A stretch of DNA of 64,000 nucleotides from Bradyrhizobium sp. 21 (lineage in GTDB: Bacteria; Pseudomonadota; Alphaproteobacteria; Rhizobiales; Xanthobacteraceae), in assembly GCF_023073335.1 (NCBI RefSeq), contig NZ_JADPJG010000015.1, positions 132,020-196,019 of the forward strand, given 5' to 3'. Positions within the stretch are counted from its first letter, which is position 1. Every line of letters starts with the position of its first letter. Below are positions 55,980 to 64,000 of the stretch, piece by piece. The notes beneath the pieces were generated by a model. The model saw only the letters and a list, made by a program, of their open reading frames with translations, was not told the DNA's origin and did not search any database. The translations under genes and the position numbers were made by a program.

Positions 55980-58199
55980 TCAATGTTCCGCAGCGCGTTT
56001 TGCTGCAGCATTGTTCAGCACGATCAGGGCATCGACGGCCACGCCGGTCTTGGCATTGATCAGGAACGGATTGACGTCGATCGAGGCGATCCGGTCGCCG
56101 GCATCCGCGATCAGGTTGGACAGGCCGACCAGCGCTTTCACGGCGGAGGCCTCGTGCAAGGCGGGCTTGCCGCGATAGCCGCGCATCTTGATGCCGGCCT
56201 TGGTGCGGCCGATCAGGAGCCGCGCTTCGGCCTCGTCCAGCGGCGCGCCGGCGAGCGCCACGTCCTTCATGAGCTCGATGTCGATGCCGCCGGTGCCGAA
56301 CAGCACGACCGGTCCCATCTCGGCATCGAGCGAGGCGCCGACCACGAGCTCGAGATCAGCCTTGACCTGTTGCGCGATCAGGATGCCGTCGAGCTTGGGC
56401 CTGCCCTTCAATTTGTTCACCCGCGCGGTGATGTCGGTGAATGCCTTCTTCACCTCGGCCGCGCTGGTGAGATTCAGCACCACGCCGCCGATGTCGGATT
56501 TGTGCAGGATCTCGGCGCTGACGAGTTTGGCCACGACCGGGAAGCCGATTTGCTTGGCGATCTTCGCGGCCTCGGCTGCCGTCTGTGCGATCGCCTCCTT
56601 CGAGATCGGAATGCCGTAGGCCTTCAGGAGCTTCTTCGAGGCGACCTCGTCGAGCGCGGCGCCGGTTGCCGATTTCAGCGCCTTCTCCAGCACGACACGC
56701 GCGGCAGGTTTCGAGCTCGAGACGATGTCGGGCACTTCCTTGCGCAGCTTGGCATAGTCGAGCAGCGACTTGATCGCAGTCACCGCGCGATCCATGCCCT
56801 GCATGACAGCGAGATTCGGCAGCGATTTGCGCAAGGTTTTGGTGAATTCGGTGAAGCCGATCGACATCGCGCTGATATAGATCACGGGTTTTGAGGCCCG
56901 GCTCGCCATCCCGTCGACGATGCGCAGATTGCGTTCACGTAGCTCGTGCGGCGCCTTCGGCAGCTCCGCATCGATGATGACGATGTCGATGTCGGGATCG
57001 TCGATCATCAGCTCGATCGATTTCATGTAGACGGAGGGATCGACCACCGCGGCAAAGCCGGCATCGAGCGGATTGCCGACGATCGAGCCTGGCCCAAGCA
57101 TTTTTGCCAGCTCGGAGCCGACGTGCGGGCTCAGCGGTGCAAAATTCAGGCCTGCGGCATAAAAGGCGTCGAGCAGCATGCCGCGCTTGCCGCCGGACAG
57201 CGTGACCGCAGCGAGCCTGTCTCCTTTCGGCACCGCGGCGTGGACGAAGCATTCGGTGGTCTCGATCAGCTCGTCGAGTCCGTCGACCCTGATGACGCCT
57301 TCGCGCGTCGCAATGGCGTCGAACGTCTCGATCGAGCCCGCGAGTGCGCCGGTGTGCGCCATCGCTGCCGCGCGCCCCCCTTCCGACGAGCCGAGCTTGA
57401 GCGCGATCACCGGCTTGCTGGCGGCGCGCGCCGCCTTGCAGGCGTCGCGGAATGCCTTGGTGTTGCGCACGCCTTCGAGGTAGACCACGATCACCCTGAT
57501 GCTCGGATCCTCGGCGAAATAGCGCATCAGGTCCGGCGTCTCGAGCCCGGCCTCGTTGCCGGTCGTCACCATGTAGCCAACCCCGACGCCGCGATCTTCC
57601 AGCGCCTGCCGGATCGCCATGACGATGGCACCGGATTGCCCGGCAATGGCCACCGCGCCCTGCTCCATGGTGACGATCCGGTCGTCGATATTGGTGAAGA
57701 GCTTTTCGCCGGCGCTCAAATTGCCGAGGCAGTTCGGACCAGTGACGGCGAGGCCCGTCTCGCGCACGGCCGCCTGCAATTCAGCGGCGAGCCTCTGGCT
57801 CTCCTCATCCTGCAATTCACTGAAGCCCGAGGTGACGATGGTGGCCGAACGCGCGCCGGCCGCGGCGGCATCGCGGATCACCTGCACGGCAAAGCGTGCA
57901 GGCACCAGAACCAGCACGTGATCGGGCTTTTCCGGGAGGGTCGCAAAATCCTTGTAGCAGGGGACGCCCCAGATGGTGTCGCGTTTGGTATTGACCGGAT
58001 AGAGCCCGCCCTCGTAGCCGTATTTGACCAGATTGTTCCAGATGCGCTCGGCATAGTTGCCCGGCTTGTCGGTCGCGCCCACCAGCACGATGTTGCGCGG
58101 GTGCAGCATGGCGTGGATGCCCTTGACGATGTCACTGGCGTCAGCCGATGGAGACCATGGGCGCGGAAAAACGGACGCAGCAGACACCTTGTCTTCCAT
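55980..58199 (-). CDS. Acyl-CoA synthetase (ADP/NDP-forming), fused alpha-beta
   Basis: A 739-residue single-chain enzyme that interconverts an acyl-CoA, ADP and phosphate with acid, CoA and ATP (acetate-CoA ligase type). The CoA-binding Rossmann domain comes first (PRNIVLVGATDKPGN, TSGFSELQ), then a succinyl-CoA-synthetase-like domain with the phospho-His282 (AHTGALAG), then an ATP-grasp domain (KKLLKAYGIPISKEAI, GFPVVAKLVSAEILHKSDIGGVVLNL). Length and order match the fused ACD family. The acyl substrate cannot be told; acetate, propionate or an aryl acid are possible. Confidence 0.9.
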   Translation of the reverse strand: MEDKVSAASVFPRPWSPSADASDIVKGIHAMLHPRNIVLVGATDKPGNYAERIWNNLVKYGYEGGLYPVNTKRDTIWGVPCYKDFATLPEKPDHVLVLVPARFAVQVIRDAAAAGARSATIVTSGFSELQDEESQRLAAELQAAVRETGLAVTGPNCLGNLSAGEKLFTNIDDRIVTMEQGAVAIAGQSGAIVMAIRQALEDRGVGVGYMVTTGNEAGLETPDLMRYFAEDPSIRVIVVYLEGVRNTKAFRDACKAARAASKPVIALKLGSSEGGRAAAMAHTGALAGSIETFDAIATREGVIRVDGLDELIETTECFVHAAVPKGDRLAAVTLSGGKRGMLLDAFYAAGLNFAPLSPHVGSELAKMLGPGSIVGNPLDAGFAAVVDPSVYMKSIELMIDDPDIDIVIIDAELPKAPHELRERNLRIVDGMASRASKPVIYISAMSIGFTEFTKTLRKSLPNLAVMQGMDRAVTAIKSLLDYAKLRKEVPDIVSSSKPAARVVLEKALKSATGAALDEVASKKLLKAYGIPISKEAIAQTAAEAAKIAKQIGFPVVAKLVSAEILHKSDIGGVVLNLTSAAEVKKAFTDITARVNKLKGRPKLDGILIAQQVKADLELVVGASLDAEMGPVVLFGTGGIDIELMKDVALAGAPLDEAEARLLIGRTKAGIKMRGYRGKPALHEASAVKALVGLSNLIADAGDRIASIDVNPFLINAKTGVAVDALIVLNNAAAKRAAEH

Positions 58200-58359
58200 G
58201 GCGTGACCTCAACTGTTGTTGTTCTTGGCGGCGCGTCACGCTGTTCTATGGCGAGTTCTTTGGAGTAGCAACCGTGCGGGTGTTAATGCCGTGCGATGGA
58301 ATGAGTGCGCATCAAGCACGGGTTGATCGACGTGTTCGGAACGCAGTCCGCGTTGTCGT

Positions 58360-59430
58360 TCAGTATTTCAGTATCCCGAGCTTGCAGGCGTAGTGATAGG
58401 CCAGCTGCTTCGCGAGATAGGGAGCGATGGCGCGTCGGATCTGCATCTGTGTCGGATCGAAGCCGAGAACGCGGCGCCGCAGGATGCCCATCTCCCTGAC
58501 ACCGACCGCATAGGTGGATGCCGTCTTCTGTGCGTCATGGATTCGGAAGCAGGCGAGAAATCGCGGCAAGCGCGCGAATTTGAATCCTGCGGCTTGCGCC
58601 CGCAGGATGAAGTCCCAGTCCAACGCGTAGTGAAAGCTCTCGTCGAGCGGGCCGATCGTGTCCCACACGCGCTTGCGCCAGAACATTGTCTCCTGCGGAA
58701 TGTAGTCGGCATATCGTAACGCCTCGCTGTCATGGGGCGGCAGCACGGCGCGTCCGACCTCGAGGCCTTCGCGGTCGATGAAGACGCGATGGCCGTAGAC
58801 GACGTCGACATCGGGGTGCGACATGAAGTAGTTGGCGACATAGGCGAGCGTTCCGGGCAGCAGCATGTCGTCGCTGTTGAGATAGGCCATGATCTCGCAG
58901 TCGGCACCGGCGAAGCCGAGATTGATGGCGTTCGACTGTCCCTTGTCCGGCTCGCTCTTCCAACTGACGCCCTCGCCGAGTTTTTTCAGCAGATCGCGCG
59001 TGCCGTCGATCGAGGCGCCGTCCTGCACGTGATAAGTCAGGTTCGGATAATTCTGGCTGACGATGCTGTCGATCGTGGCGCCGAGATATTGCGCATGGTT
59101 GTAGCTCGGCGTGACCATCGCGATCCGGGGCGGGCTCGCATCGATCGCAGGCGCTGGCGGGAAAGCCGTCAGGTTGAGCAGGCGCGGCGGATATTGCTCG
59201 AAGGTCCACATCGGGGGACGCCGCCAGAGGCTCCGAAGCGAGGAGCGTCTTTGCCCGGCGGCAATGAGATCCTGGTTCCTCTCAAAGAGCGCGACGCGGT
59301 TTTCGAGCTGTTCGAGACGCCGCCTGAACTCCTCGTCCATCACCGTTATTCTCGCAAGTTGCAGTGCAATATGATCAACCGGCCATTCTTTGTAAGTCTC
59401 CGGCCGACGACGCCAGTTCAGCGGTTCCAT
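58360..59430 (-). CDS. Glycosyltransferase, family 2
   Basis: A 356-residue GT-A glycosyltransferase with a coiled-coil-like N-terminal stretch (DEEFRRRLEQLENRVALFE). The GT2 core runs IAMVTPSYNHAQYLGATIDSIVSQNYPN, QDGASIDGT, and the metal-binding SDD in YLNSDDML; the acceptor part contains HYALDWDFILRA. It should transfer a sugar to a surface polysaccharide. An internal ATG at 59340 would remove the first 30 residues and is a fair alternative start. Confidence 0.87.
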   Translation of the reverse strand: MEPLNWRRRPETYKEWPVDHIALQLARITVMDEEFRRRLEQLENRVALFERNQDLIAAGQRRSSLRSLWRRPPMWTFEQYPPRLLNLTAFPPAPAIDASPPRIAMVTPSYNHAQYLGATIDSIVSQNYPNLTYHVQDGASIDGTRDLLKKLGEGVSWKSEPDKGQSNAINLGFAGADCEIMAYLNSDDMLLPGTLAYVANYFMSHPDVDVVYGHRVFIDREGLEVGRAVLPPHDSEALRYADYIPQETMFWRKRVWDTIGPLDESFHYALDWDFILRAQAAGFKFARLPRFLACFRIHDAQKTASTYAVGVREMGILRRRVLGFDPTQMQIRRAIAPYLAKQLAYHYACKLGILKY

Positions 59431-59507
59431 CAGGCGCGACCGACGGGGAGGTCAGGCGCGGTTTCAGAAGCGGGCGGTTGATCCCGGACAGAACCGATTG
59501 CGAACCG

Positions 59508-60077
59508 CTATTCACCGGTTGTAATCAAGGTGGCATGCAGGACATAGCGCTCCGGGCCGGACGTGACGGCGTCGAACGGCCAGCAGGTCGCGAGCACCAG
59601 CTCGAAGTTCTGCGTTGCGGGATCGATGCCAGACTCATCGAAACGGACGACCGCGGAGGAATCCGCGCGATAGCGAAAGTATTTGCCGTCACTGCGTGTG
59701 ACCTCGATTACGTCACCAATCGCAACATTCCGCAGGAAACGGAAATGTGTGTCGCGGTGCGCTGCATATACCGCAATGCCGCGCTCGCCGGCATCAACCG
59801 TTTGGTGGATATGGCCGGGTCCGAAGGCGAGCGCCTGGCCGCTGGTGCCTTCCAAGACGATGGCGCTGGCGCCGATCCGCCTCACCTCGATCCGCGCGAC
59901 CGGCCAAGTGTCGGCCCATGACCAGGGCCTGATCATCTCGCCGGTCGCAACGCTCCTGTCGAACGCGCGCTCCAGCAGCAGCTGCGCCAGCCAGGCTTTG
60001 GCATGGATATAGGCGCCGTCGCCGAACAGGAGGACGCCGATCAGTGCGAGTGCCAGGGGGGAGATGAGGCGGGGCAT
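59508..60077 (-). CDS. Class GN sortase
   Basis: A 189-residue Gram-negative sortase. One N-terminal membrane helix precedes the sortase barrel with His107 (YAAHRDTHF), catalytic Cys165 (LATCWPF) and Arg177 (GPERYVL). It should cut an LPxTA-like signal. Its substrate, with LPKTA, is encoded next to it (60276-62519). I use the ATG at 60075-60077; an earlier ATG at 60093-60095 lies inside a dispersed repeat. The REP-like element at 60090-60177 separates it from its substrate gene. Confidence 0.92.
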   Translation of the reverse strand: MPRLISPLALALIGVLLFGDGAYIHAKAWLAQLLLERAFDRSVATGEMIRPWSWADTWPVARIEVRRIGASAIVLEGTSGQALAFGPGHIHQTVDAGERGIAVYAAHRDTHFRFLRNVAIGDVIEVTRSDGKYFRYRADSSAVVRFDESGIDPATQNFELVLATCWPFDAVTSGPERYVLHATLITTGE

Positions 60078-60089
60078 TGTGTCAATTCC

Positions 60090-60177
60090 CGTCATTGCGA
60101 GAAGCCCTTGCGACGAAGCCATCCAGACTGCCTCAGCGGATGGATTTCTGGATTGCTTCGCTTCGCTCGCAATGACG
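60090..60177. repeat. Dispersed imperfect palindrome, 88 bases
   Basis: CGTCATTGCGAG (60090-60101) and CTCGCAATGACG (60166-60177) are exact complements at the ends; the interior also folds (CGAAGCCATCC against GGATTGCTTCG-like). This type of element is common across Bradyrhizobium and relatives. It covers the promoter/leader of the sortase gene. Confidence 0.8.
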
Positions 60178-60200
60178 AATTCGGTTGAGATGGCGTGTTC

Positions 60201-60248
60201 AAAAAAGGCGCGCGCGGCCGTTGGTGTGGGACGGGCAGCCGCGCGCGC
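60201..60248 (-). terminator. Intrinsic terminator of the sortase-substrate gene
   Basis: On the minus strand an 11-bp GC stem (60238-60248 with 60208-60218) is followed at once by six U residues (complement of 60201-60206). It is 28 bases past the stop of the VIT/vWA gene, so the sortase gene must have its own promoter or depend on read-through. Confidence 0.88.
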
Positions 60249-60275
60249 TAACAGAGGAGATCGGGGGCTCCTCTC

Positions 60276-62519
60276 TCAAGCGGCGTCAGTGAGCAAGGTC
60301 TGACGCCGGTTGAACACGAACAGGATCAGGGCGAGCAGGATCAGGATCAGGCCTGTAATCAGCTTCAGCTCGGCCGAGGTTGCAGTCTTGGGCAGGCGGA
60401 TCGCATCCGGTGCGGCGGCCGGCTGGCTGCGCGCATCGGCGTGCCGTTCGCGGAGCTGCGCCGGGACCTGCGGTCGTTCGCCAAACAGCTTCGCGAAATT
60501 CCAGCCGGCCGGCAGGTTGATCGGCAATTCGCTGAGCTTGAGCGGCGCGTCTTCGGGACGGCTCGGCGTCTTGTCGACCGCGACGAGGCTGGTCAGCCGC
60601 GTGACGATCTGATGGTCGAGCGCCAGCGCCAGGATCGCCTTGTCGGAGTCTTCAGGCGTCATCTCGCGCAAGGTGCGCGCCACTTCGGCATCGCCGATCT
60701 TGCGCTTGGCCCAGAGCTTCGACAGGCCTTTGCCTTCAGCCGCATTTTGCAGCGGCAGTGTCACCGACCATGGGCGGTCGCCGACGCGGCCCTTGATCTC
60801 GAGCGAACCCGCGAGCTTGTCGAGCTTTGCCGCCAGCACCAGCGGCTCGTCGCGATAGACGTCGGGAATGATGGCCGGTGTGACGTCGGCCTTGGCCTCG
60901 GAGAATTTTGCGCTGAGGCCGGTTACGGCCGGGTTCTCGAGCTTGGCGAACAGGCCCCGCATGCGCTCCTCGACCTGCTCGACGGAGCCGATATGAGTGA
61001 AGGCGCCCCGGCCGAGCTCGGCGGCGCGCGTCATCAGATAGGTGTTGGGCGCGGACCCGATGCCGACCATGAACACGCGGGAGCGGCCCAGCATTGCCGT
61101 GATCGTTTCGAACAATTGTTGCTCGTTGCCGATCGCGCCGTCGGTCAGGAACACGATTTGGCGAACCATGCTGGTGTCGCCGAGCTTGTCGGTCAGCGCC
61201 GCGCGCATCGCCGGCACCATCTCGGTGCCGCCACGCGCCTGCAAGGCGCTGACGAACGCGGTGGCGTCATTGACGTGTGCGGCGTCAGCCGGCACGGGGG
61301 CCGGAAACAGCACGTCCATGGTGTCGTCGAAACGGATGACATTGAAACGATCGGCCGGTTGGAGACGAGAGAGCGCATAAGTGAGGCTCGCCTTGGCCTC
61401 AACGATCGACGTGCCGCCCATCGAGCCGGAATTGTCGATCACGAACACCACCTCGCGCGGCAGCGGCTTCTGCGTCGCCTGCTCGGCGCTGGGCGGGGTG
61501 ACGAAGGCGAGCAAATAGTCGGCGTCGCCGACGCGCTCCCGGAATAGGCCGACCGACGGCGCCTTCGCAGCGGCGGGTTTCCAGGTCAGCTCGAAATCGC
61601 GGTCGGCCGGCACGGCACCGTCGGCAAGCGTGACGATGCGCGTCGTGGTGTCCGGGCTCTCGATCTTGACGTTGTGGTGGGGGCTCTTGACCTCGCCGAG
61701 CGCAAAGCCGGCCTTTAGGCGCACCGTGATGCTGGTCGGGTTGACCGGCGCGTTTTTGGCGGGATCCAGCACGGGCGGCGAGATGCGGTCGCGGTCCGGC
61801 ACCGGGTCCGACGTCGTCGCACCCCAGCCGGAGCCGTCGTTGCGGAAGTCGACGCTCTGCACGATCGGCGCCGGATTGTACCGCGGCCCGGCCACCAGCG
61901 GCAGGCGCAGCGAATATTCATTGCCGGATTGATGCACCGGCTCCTGGTATTCGATCTGCACCAGCACGGTTTCGCCGGGACCGATATTGGCGACCGAGTT
62001 GGTGAAGATGTTCGGCCGCTCCTGTTCGGTGAGCGCGGCCTTCTGGCCGGTGCGGCGCGCCTCTTCGTAGATCACGCGCGCCTGTTGCCGCTCCTTGATG
62101 TCGCCGACGATGACGCGATTGCCGACCACCATCTTCAGCGAATCGACGGCGCCGCCGGCGGGGAGCGGATAGACATAGGTTGCTTCGACCCAGTCCTTGG
62201 TCGGGTTGCGGAAGACCTGAGTGATGCGGGCGCGCAGCGTCGGACCTGATACCGTGATGTCGACGTCGATGCCGAGGCGGATCGCCTCCGTGGTCACGTC
62301 GTCGTCCTTCAGGAGGAGGCTGCCCGATTTGGCATCGCCGGGCTGCAGCAGGCTCGCCTGCTCAGTCGTCGCCGACCAGCCGGGCTCCAAGCTCACCAGC
62401 AGCGCCACGACGGCGACCAGCATCACCGCGATACCTTGCGCCAGAAGGAACAGTCCGACCACGATCAGTCTGCCCAGCCAAGGGTGTTCGTTGCTGTCGA
62501 CTGCGCCGTAATTGTCCAT
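60276..62519 (-). CDS. Sortase substrate with VIT and vWA domains (marine proteobacterial sortase target type)
   Basis: A 747-residue surface-exposed candidate. After one membrane helix (about 14-40) comes a VIT domain (VFRNPTKDWVEATYVYPLPAGGAVDSLKMVVG, then ERQQARVIYEEARRTGQKAAL) and a vWA domain with an intact MIDAS (FVIDNSGSMGGTS). It ends with a sorting signal: LPKTA (709-713), a hydrophobic helix and RR. The ATG at 62517-62519 starts MDNYGAVDSNEHP and has GGGAGCAGG upstream; the open frame reaching to 62942 is the reverse of the XRE gene. The sortase next door should cut between Thr and Ala. Confidence 0.93.
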   Translation of the reverse strand: MDNYGAVDSNEHPWLGRLIVVGLFLLAQGIAVMLVAVVALLVSLEPGWSATTEQASLLQPGDAKSGSLLLKDDDVTTEAIRLGIDVDITVSGPTLRARITQVFRNPTKDWVEATYVYPLPAGGAVDSLKMVVGNRVIVGDIKERQQARVIYEEARRTGQKAALTEQERPNIFTNSVANIGPGETVLVQIEYQEPVHQSGNEYSLRLPLVAGPRYNPAPIVQSVDFRNDGSGWGATTSDPVPDRDRISPPVLDPAKNAPVNPTSITVRLKAGFALGEVKSPHHNVKIESPDTTTRIVTLADGAVPADRDFELTWKPAAAKAPSVGLFRERVGDADYLLAFVTPPSAEQATQKPLPREVVFVIDNSGSMGGTSIVEAKASLTYALSRLQPADRFNVIRFDDTMDVLFPAPVPADAAHVNDATAFVSALQARGGTEMVPAMRAALTDKLGDTSMVRQIVFLTDGAIGNEQQLFETITAMLGRSRVFMVGIGSAPNTYLMTRAAELGRGAFTHIGSVEQVEERMRGLFAKLENPAVTGLSAKFSEAKADVTPAIIPDVYRDEPLVLAAKLDKLAGSLEIKGRVGDRPWSVTLPLQNAAEGKGLSKLWAKRKIGDAEVARTLREMTPEDSDKAILALALDHQIVTRLTSLVAVDKTPSRPEDAPLKLSELPINLPAGWNFAKLFGERPQVPAQLRERHADARSQPAAAPDAIRLPKTATSAELKLITGLILILLALILFVFNRRQTLLTDAA

Positions 62520-62668
62520 TTGGCCTGCTCCCGAAGAATGTTGACGATGGCGAGCATCGGTCGGGAGAGGGGGATTCCGCGAGCAGAATGATCGGCAATG
62601 TTCCGCCACGGCCGGCCCGGACGGGCTGCCTCCCAGATGGCCAAGTGCGGTTTTGTGCTGGTTTGTCC

Positions 62669-62699
62669 GCCCTGCTAGGATGTCGTCCTGGAGCAGGGC
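62669..62699 (+). promoter_or_regulatory. Hairpin covering the ribosome binding site of the XRE gene
   Basis: GCCCTGCT (62669-62676) pairs with AGCAGGGC (62692-62699), and AGGA (62677-62680) with TCCT (62686-62689), with a 2-base bulge and a 5-base loop. The 3' arm contains the GGAGCAGGG that precedes the ATG at 62704, so folding would hide the Shine-Dalgarno. It could also be a DNA operator. Confidence 0.55.
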
Positions 62700-62703
62700 C
62701 ACG

Positions 62704-63474
62704 ATGCAGACGCAGGATAACCTCCCCGACAAGCAGCTTTCGGACGAGCAGAGCCGCGAGATTGCGGAGACCGTTCGCGAGGAGCTGGCCCGGCGCCGGA
62801 TCTCCCGGCAGGCGCTGGCCGAGCAGGCCAAGCTCAGCCTGTCGACGCTGGAGAAGGTGCTCGGCGGCCGACGGCCGTTCACGCTGGCGACGACGGTGCG
62901 GCTGGAGCAGGCGCTCGGCGTCTCCTTACGCAAAAGCGCCATCGTGGCGGCGCCACCGGCCGCAAGCGATGTCGCGCCCGACAGCCTCGGCTCCTATGCA
63001 CATCGCGCGGTGACCTGGCTCGAGGACGTCTACATCACGCTGCGGCCGTCGTTCGGCGACAAGGACGCGATCTTCGCCTACCGCACCGAGATCGTCTGGG
63101 AGCCGAAGGTCTCTTCACTGATGTTCCGCGAGGGTGAGCGCACCGATGCCGCCTATGAGCACACCGGTCAGGTTGCGGTGCCGCATCAGTCCGGGTTCAT
63201 CTATCTCGTCATCATCAAGCACGGCCAGCATCGCGTGATCACGGTGTCGCGGCCGACTGTCGCCGGCGAGATGTACGGGATCATCTCGACGCTCCGCGCC
63301 GGCCCCGGCTCGCAATTGACGCCGATCGCAGCGCCCATCGCCTACGTGCCGCTCCGCAACGTCCCGAAGCCGTCGCTGGGACGGGTCGGTCCGGAAGACC
63401 CCAACCACGAATTGTATCGAAAGCACCTGCGCCGTACGGTGGAAGAGGCGTTTGCGTTGTTTCTGCCGGGATAG
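62704..63474 (+). CDS. XRE-family transcriptional regulator
   Basis: A 256-residue protein with an N-terminal lambda-repressor-like helix-turn-helix (about 17-70; RRRISRQALAEQAKLSLSTLEKVLGGRRPFTL) and a C-terminal domain of unknown fold (AIFAYRTEIVWEPKVSSLMF, then GQVAVPHQSGFIYLVII) that may bind a ligand. It is divergent from the sortase substrate, which it may control. The ATG at 62704 is chosen because it begins just past the hairpin-embedded GGAGCAGGG; the open frame extends 17 codons earlier. Confidence 0.87.
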   Translation: MQTQDNLPDKQLSDEQSREIAETVREELARRRISRQALAEQAKLSLSTLEKVLGGRRPFTLATTVRLEQALGVSLRKSAIVAAPPAASDVAPDSLGSYAHRAVTWLEDVYITLRPSFGDKDAIFAYRTEIVWEPKVSSLMFREGERTDAAYEHTGQVAVPHQSGFIYLVIIKHGQHRVITVSRPTVAGEMYGIISTLRAGPGSQLTPIAAPIAYVPLRNVPKPSLGRVGPEDPNHELYRKHLRRTVEEAFALFLPG

Positions 63475-63532
63475 TTAAGTTCGTTAACAAATTAGTCGGC
63501 TATCGGTCGCACATCCGTTTATAAAGCGGGTC

Positions 63533-64000
63533 ATGTTCGACGCGACTGCAGAACCCGGCGGCGAATCTCCGCTGTTTTCCATCATCATCCCGCTCGAATA
63601 TCATCGCGGGCAGTGGGAGCTGTCCTGGCTCGGCTGGACATCGCAGACCGCCGACAAATCGCTCTACGAGATCATTCTGGTCGTGCCGCCGGATTTCACG
63701 GCACGCGAGCAATTGAAGGCGCTGGCCGGCGACAAGGCCCGCCTCGAATTCACCGATTCCGGGCACGACATCGGGCTCTGCGCATTCGGGGCGACGAAGG
63801 CGCGCGGCAGCTATCTGTTCTTCACGGAATCGCACTGCCGGCCCGAACCCGACGTCGTCGAACTCTGCATTCGCGCCATCGATGCTCATCCCGACTGGGC
63901 CGGTTTTTCCTGCCGTTCGATCCCGATCTGCCATAATCGATTATCCGTGGCGGAGGCCGCCATGTACCAGGCCGATATCGAGTTCGGCATGAAGCAACAT
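63533..64000 (+). CDS. Glycosyltransferase family 2 (3' end beyond window)
   Basis: An open frame from the ATG at 63533 to the window end, 156 residues visible. It begins MFDATAEPGGESPLFSIIIP and shows a degenerate GT2 fold: LYEIILVVPP, ARLEFTDSGHDIGLCAFGATKARGSYLFFTESHCRP (in place of the D-x-D), then VVELCIRAIDAHPDWAGFS. The metal-binding motif is TESH, so activity or metal use may differ. It follows the XRE gene on the same strand. A surface-glycan role is inferred. Confidence 0.75.
   Translation, partial: MFDATAEPGGESPLFSIIIPLEYHRGQWELSWLGWTSQTADKSLYEIILVVPPDFTAREQLKALAGDKARLEFTDSGHDIGLCAFGATKARGSYLFFTESHCRPEPDVVELCIRAIDAHPDWAGFSCRSIPICHNRLSVAEAAMYQADIEFGMKQH

Overview
The window reads as chromosomal DNA of a high-G+C alphaproteobacterium of the Bradyrhizobium / Nitrobacteraceae type. 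This inference rests on the protein sequences (SecA with a C-terminal zinc tail, the aerobic-type CobS/CobT cobaltochelatase, HWE histidine kinase, class GN sortase, UrtABCDE/FmdA/AmiE cluster) and on short dispersed hairpin repeats typical of these genomes. No rRNA, tRNA, CRISPR array, transposase or prophage was recognised.

Layout. 1-12.3 kb: a mostly housekeeping stretch (start of a ComF-like gene, NDUFAF5-like methyltransferase, MutT, a TadG-like protein, argJ, a PpiC-type foldase, secA). It is interrupted by one lower-GC AIPR-family gene (1321-2490), a candidate solitary phage-defence gene. A GAF-PAS-HWE kinase and a single-domain response regulator follow, convergent and overlapping. 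12.3-20.5 kb: a complete amide-utilisation island, with a MarR regulator divergent from a cytoplasmic AmiC-like sensor, an amidase-signature amidase and a five-gene branched-chain/urea-type ABC importer. 20.5-30 kb: a PIN/AbrB toxin-antitoxin pair, a lipoprotein L,D-transpeptidase, accA, xerD, a 48-residue membrane protein missed by ORF-length cut-offs, aroK-aroB, a CNNM/CorC protein, bolA and a J-domain protein. 30-32.4 kb: two divergent citrate-synthase paralogues, one fused to a helix-turn-helix, sharing a promoter with nested inverted repeats. 32.4-39.5 kb: small hypotheticals, a cold-shock protein, DedA and a cobS-GNAT-cobT-phytase-like operon.

39.5-51.8 kb is the most striking region. 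An 1123-residue protein joins an NCS1-type transporter, a Cys/His-rich linker, a histidine kinase and a receiver. A LuxR-type response regulator follows in the same operon. Divergent from them is urtABCDE-fmdA-fmdB-amiE. The layout predicts a transceptor that senses a urea- or amide-like compound and switches on uptake plus two unrelated amidases. The window therefore holds two independently built amide-uptake and hydrolysis systems about 23 kb apart, each with its own sensor.

51.9-64 kb is envelope-oriented: an autotransporter, an MCE/MlaD protein, an ADP-forming acyl-CoA synthetase, a glycosyltransferase, a class GN sortase with its LPKTA-bearing VIT/vWA substrate ending in a convincing intrinsic terminator, a divergent XRE regulator whose ribosome binding site lies in a hairpin, and a glycosyltransferase cut by the window end.

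All function calls come from reading motifs, lengths and gene order; no database search was run.
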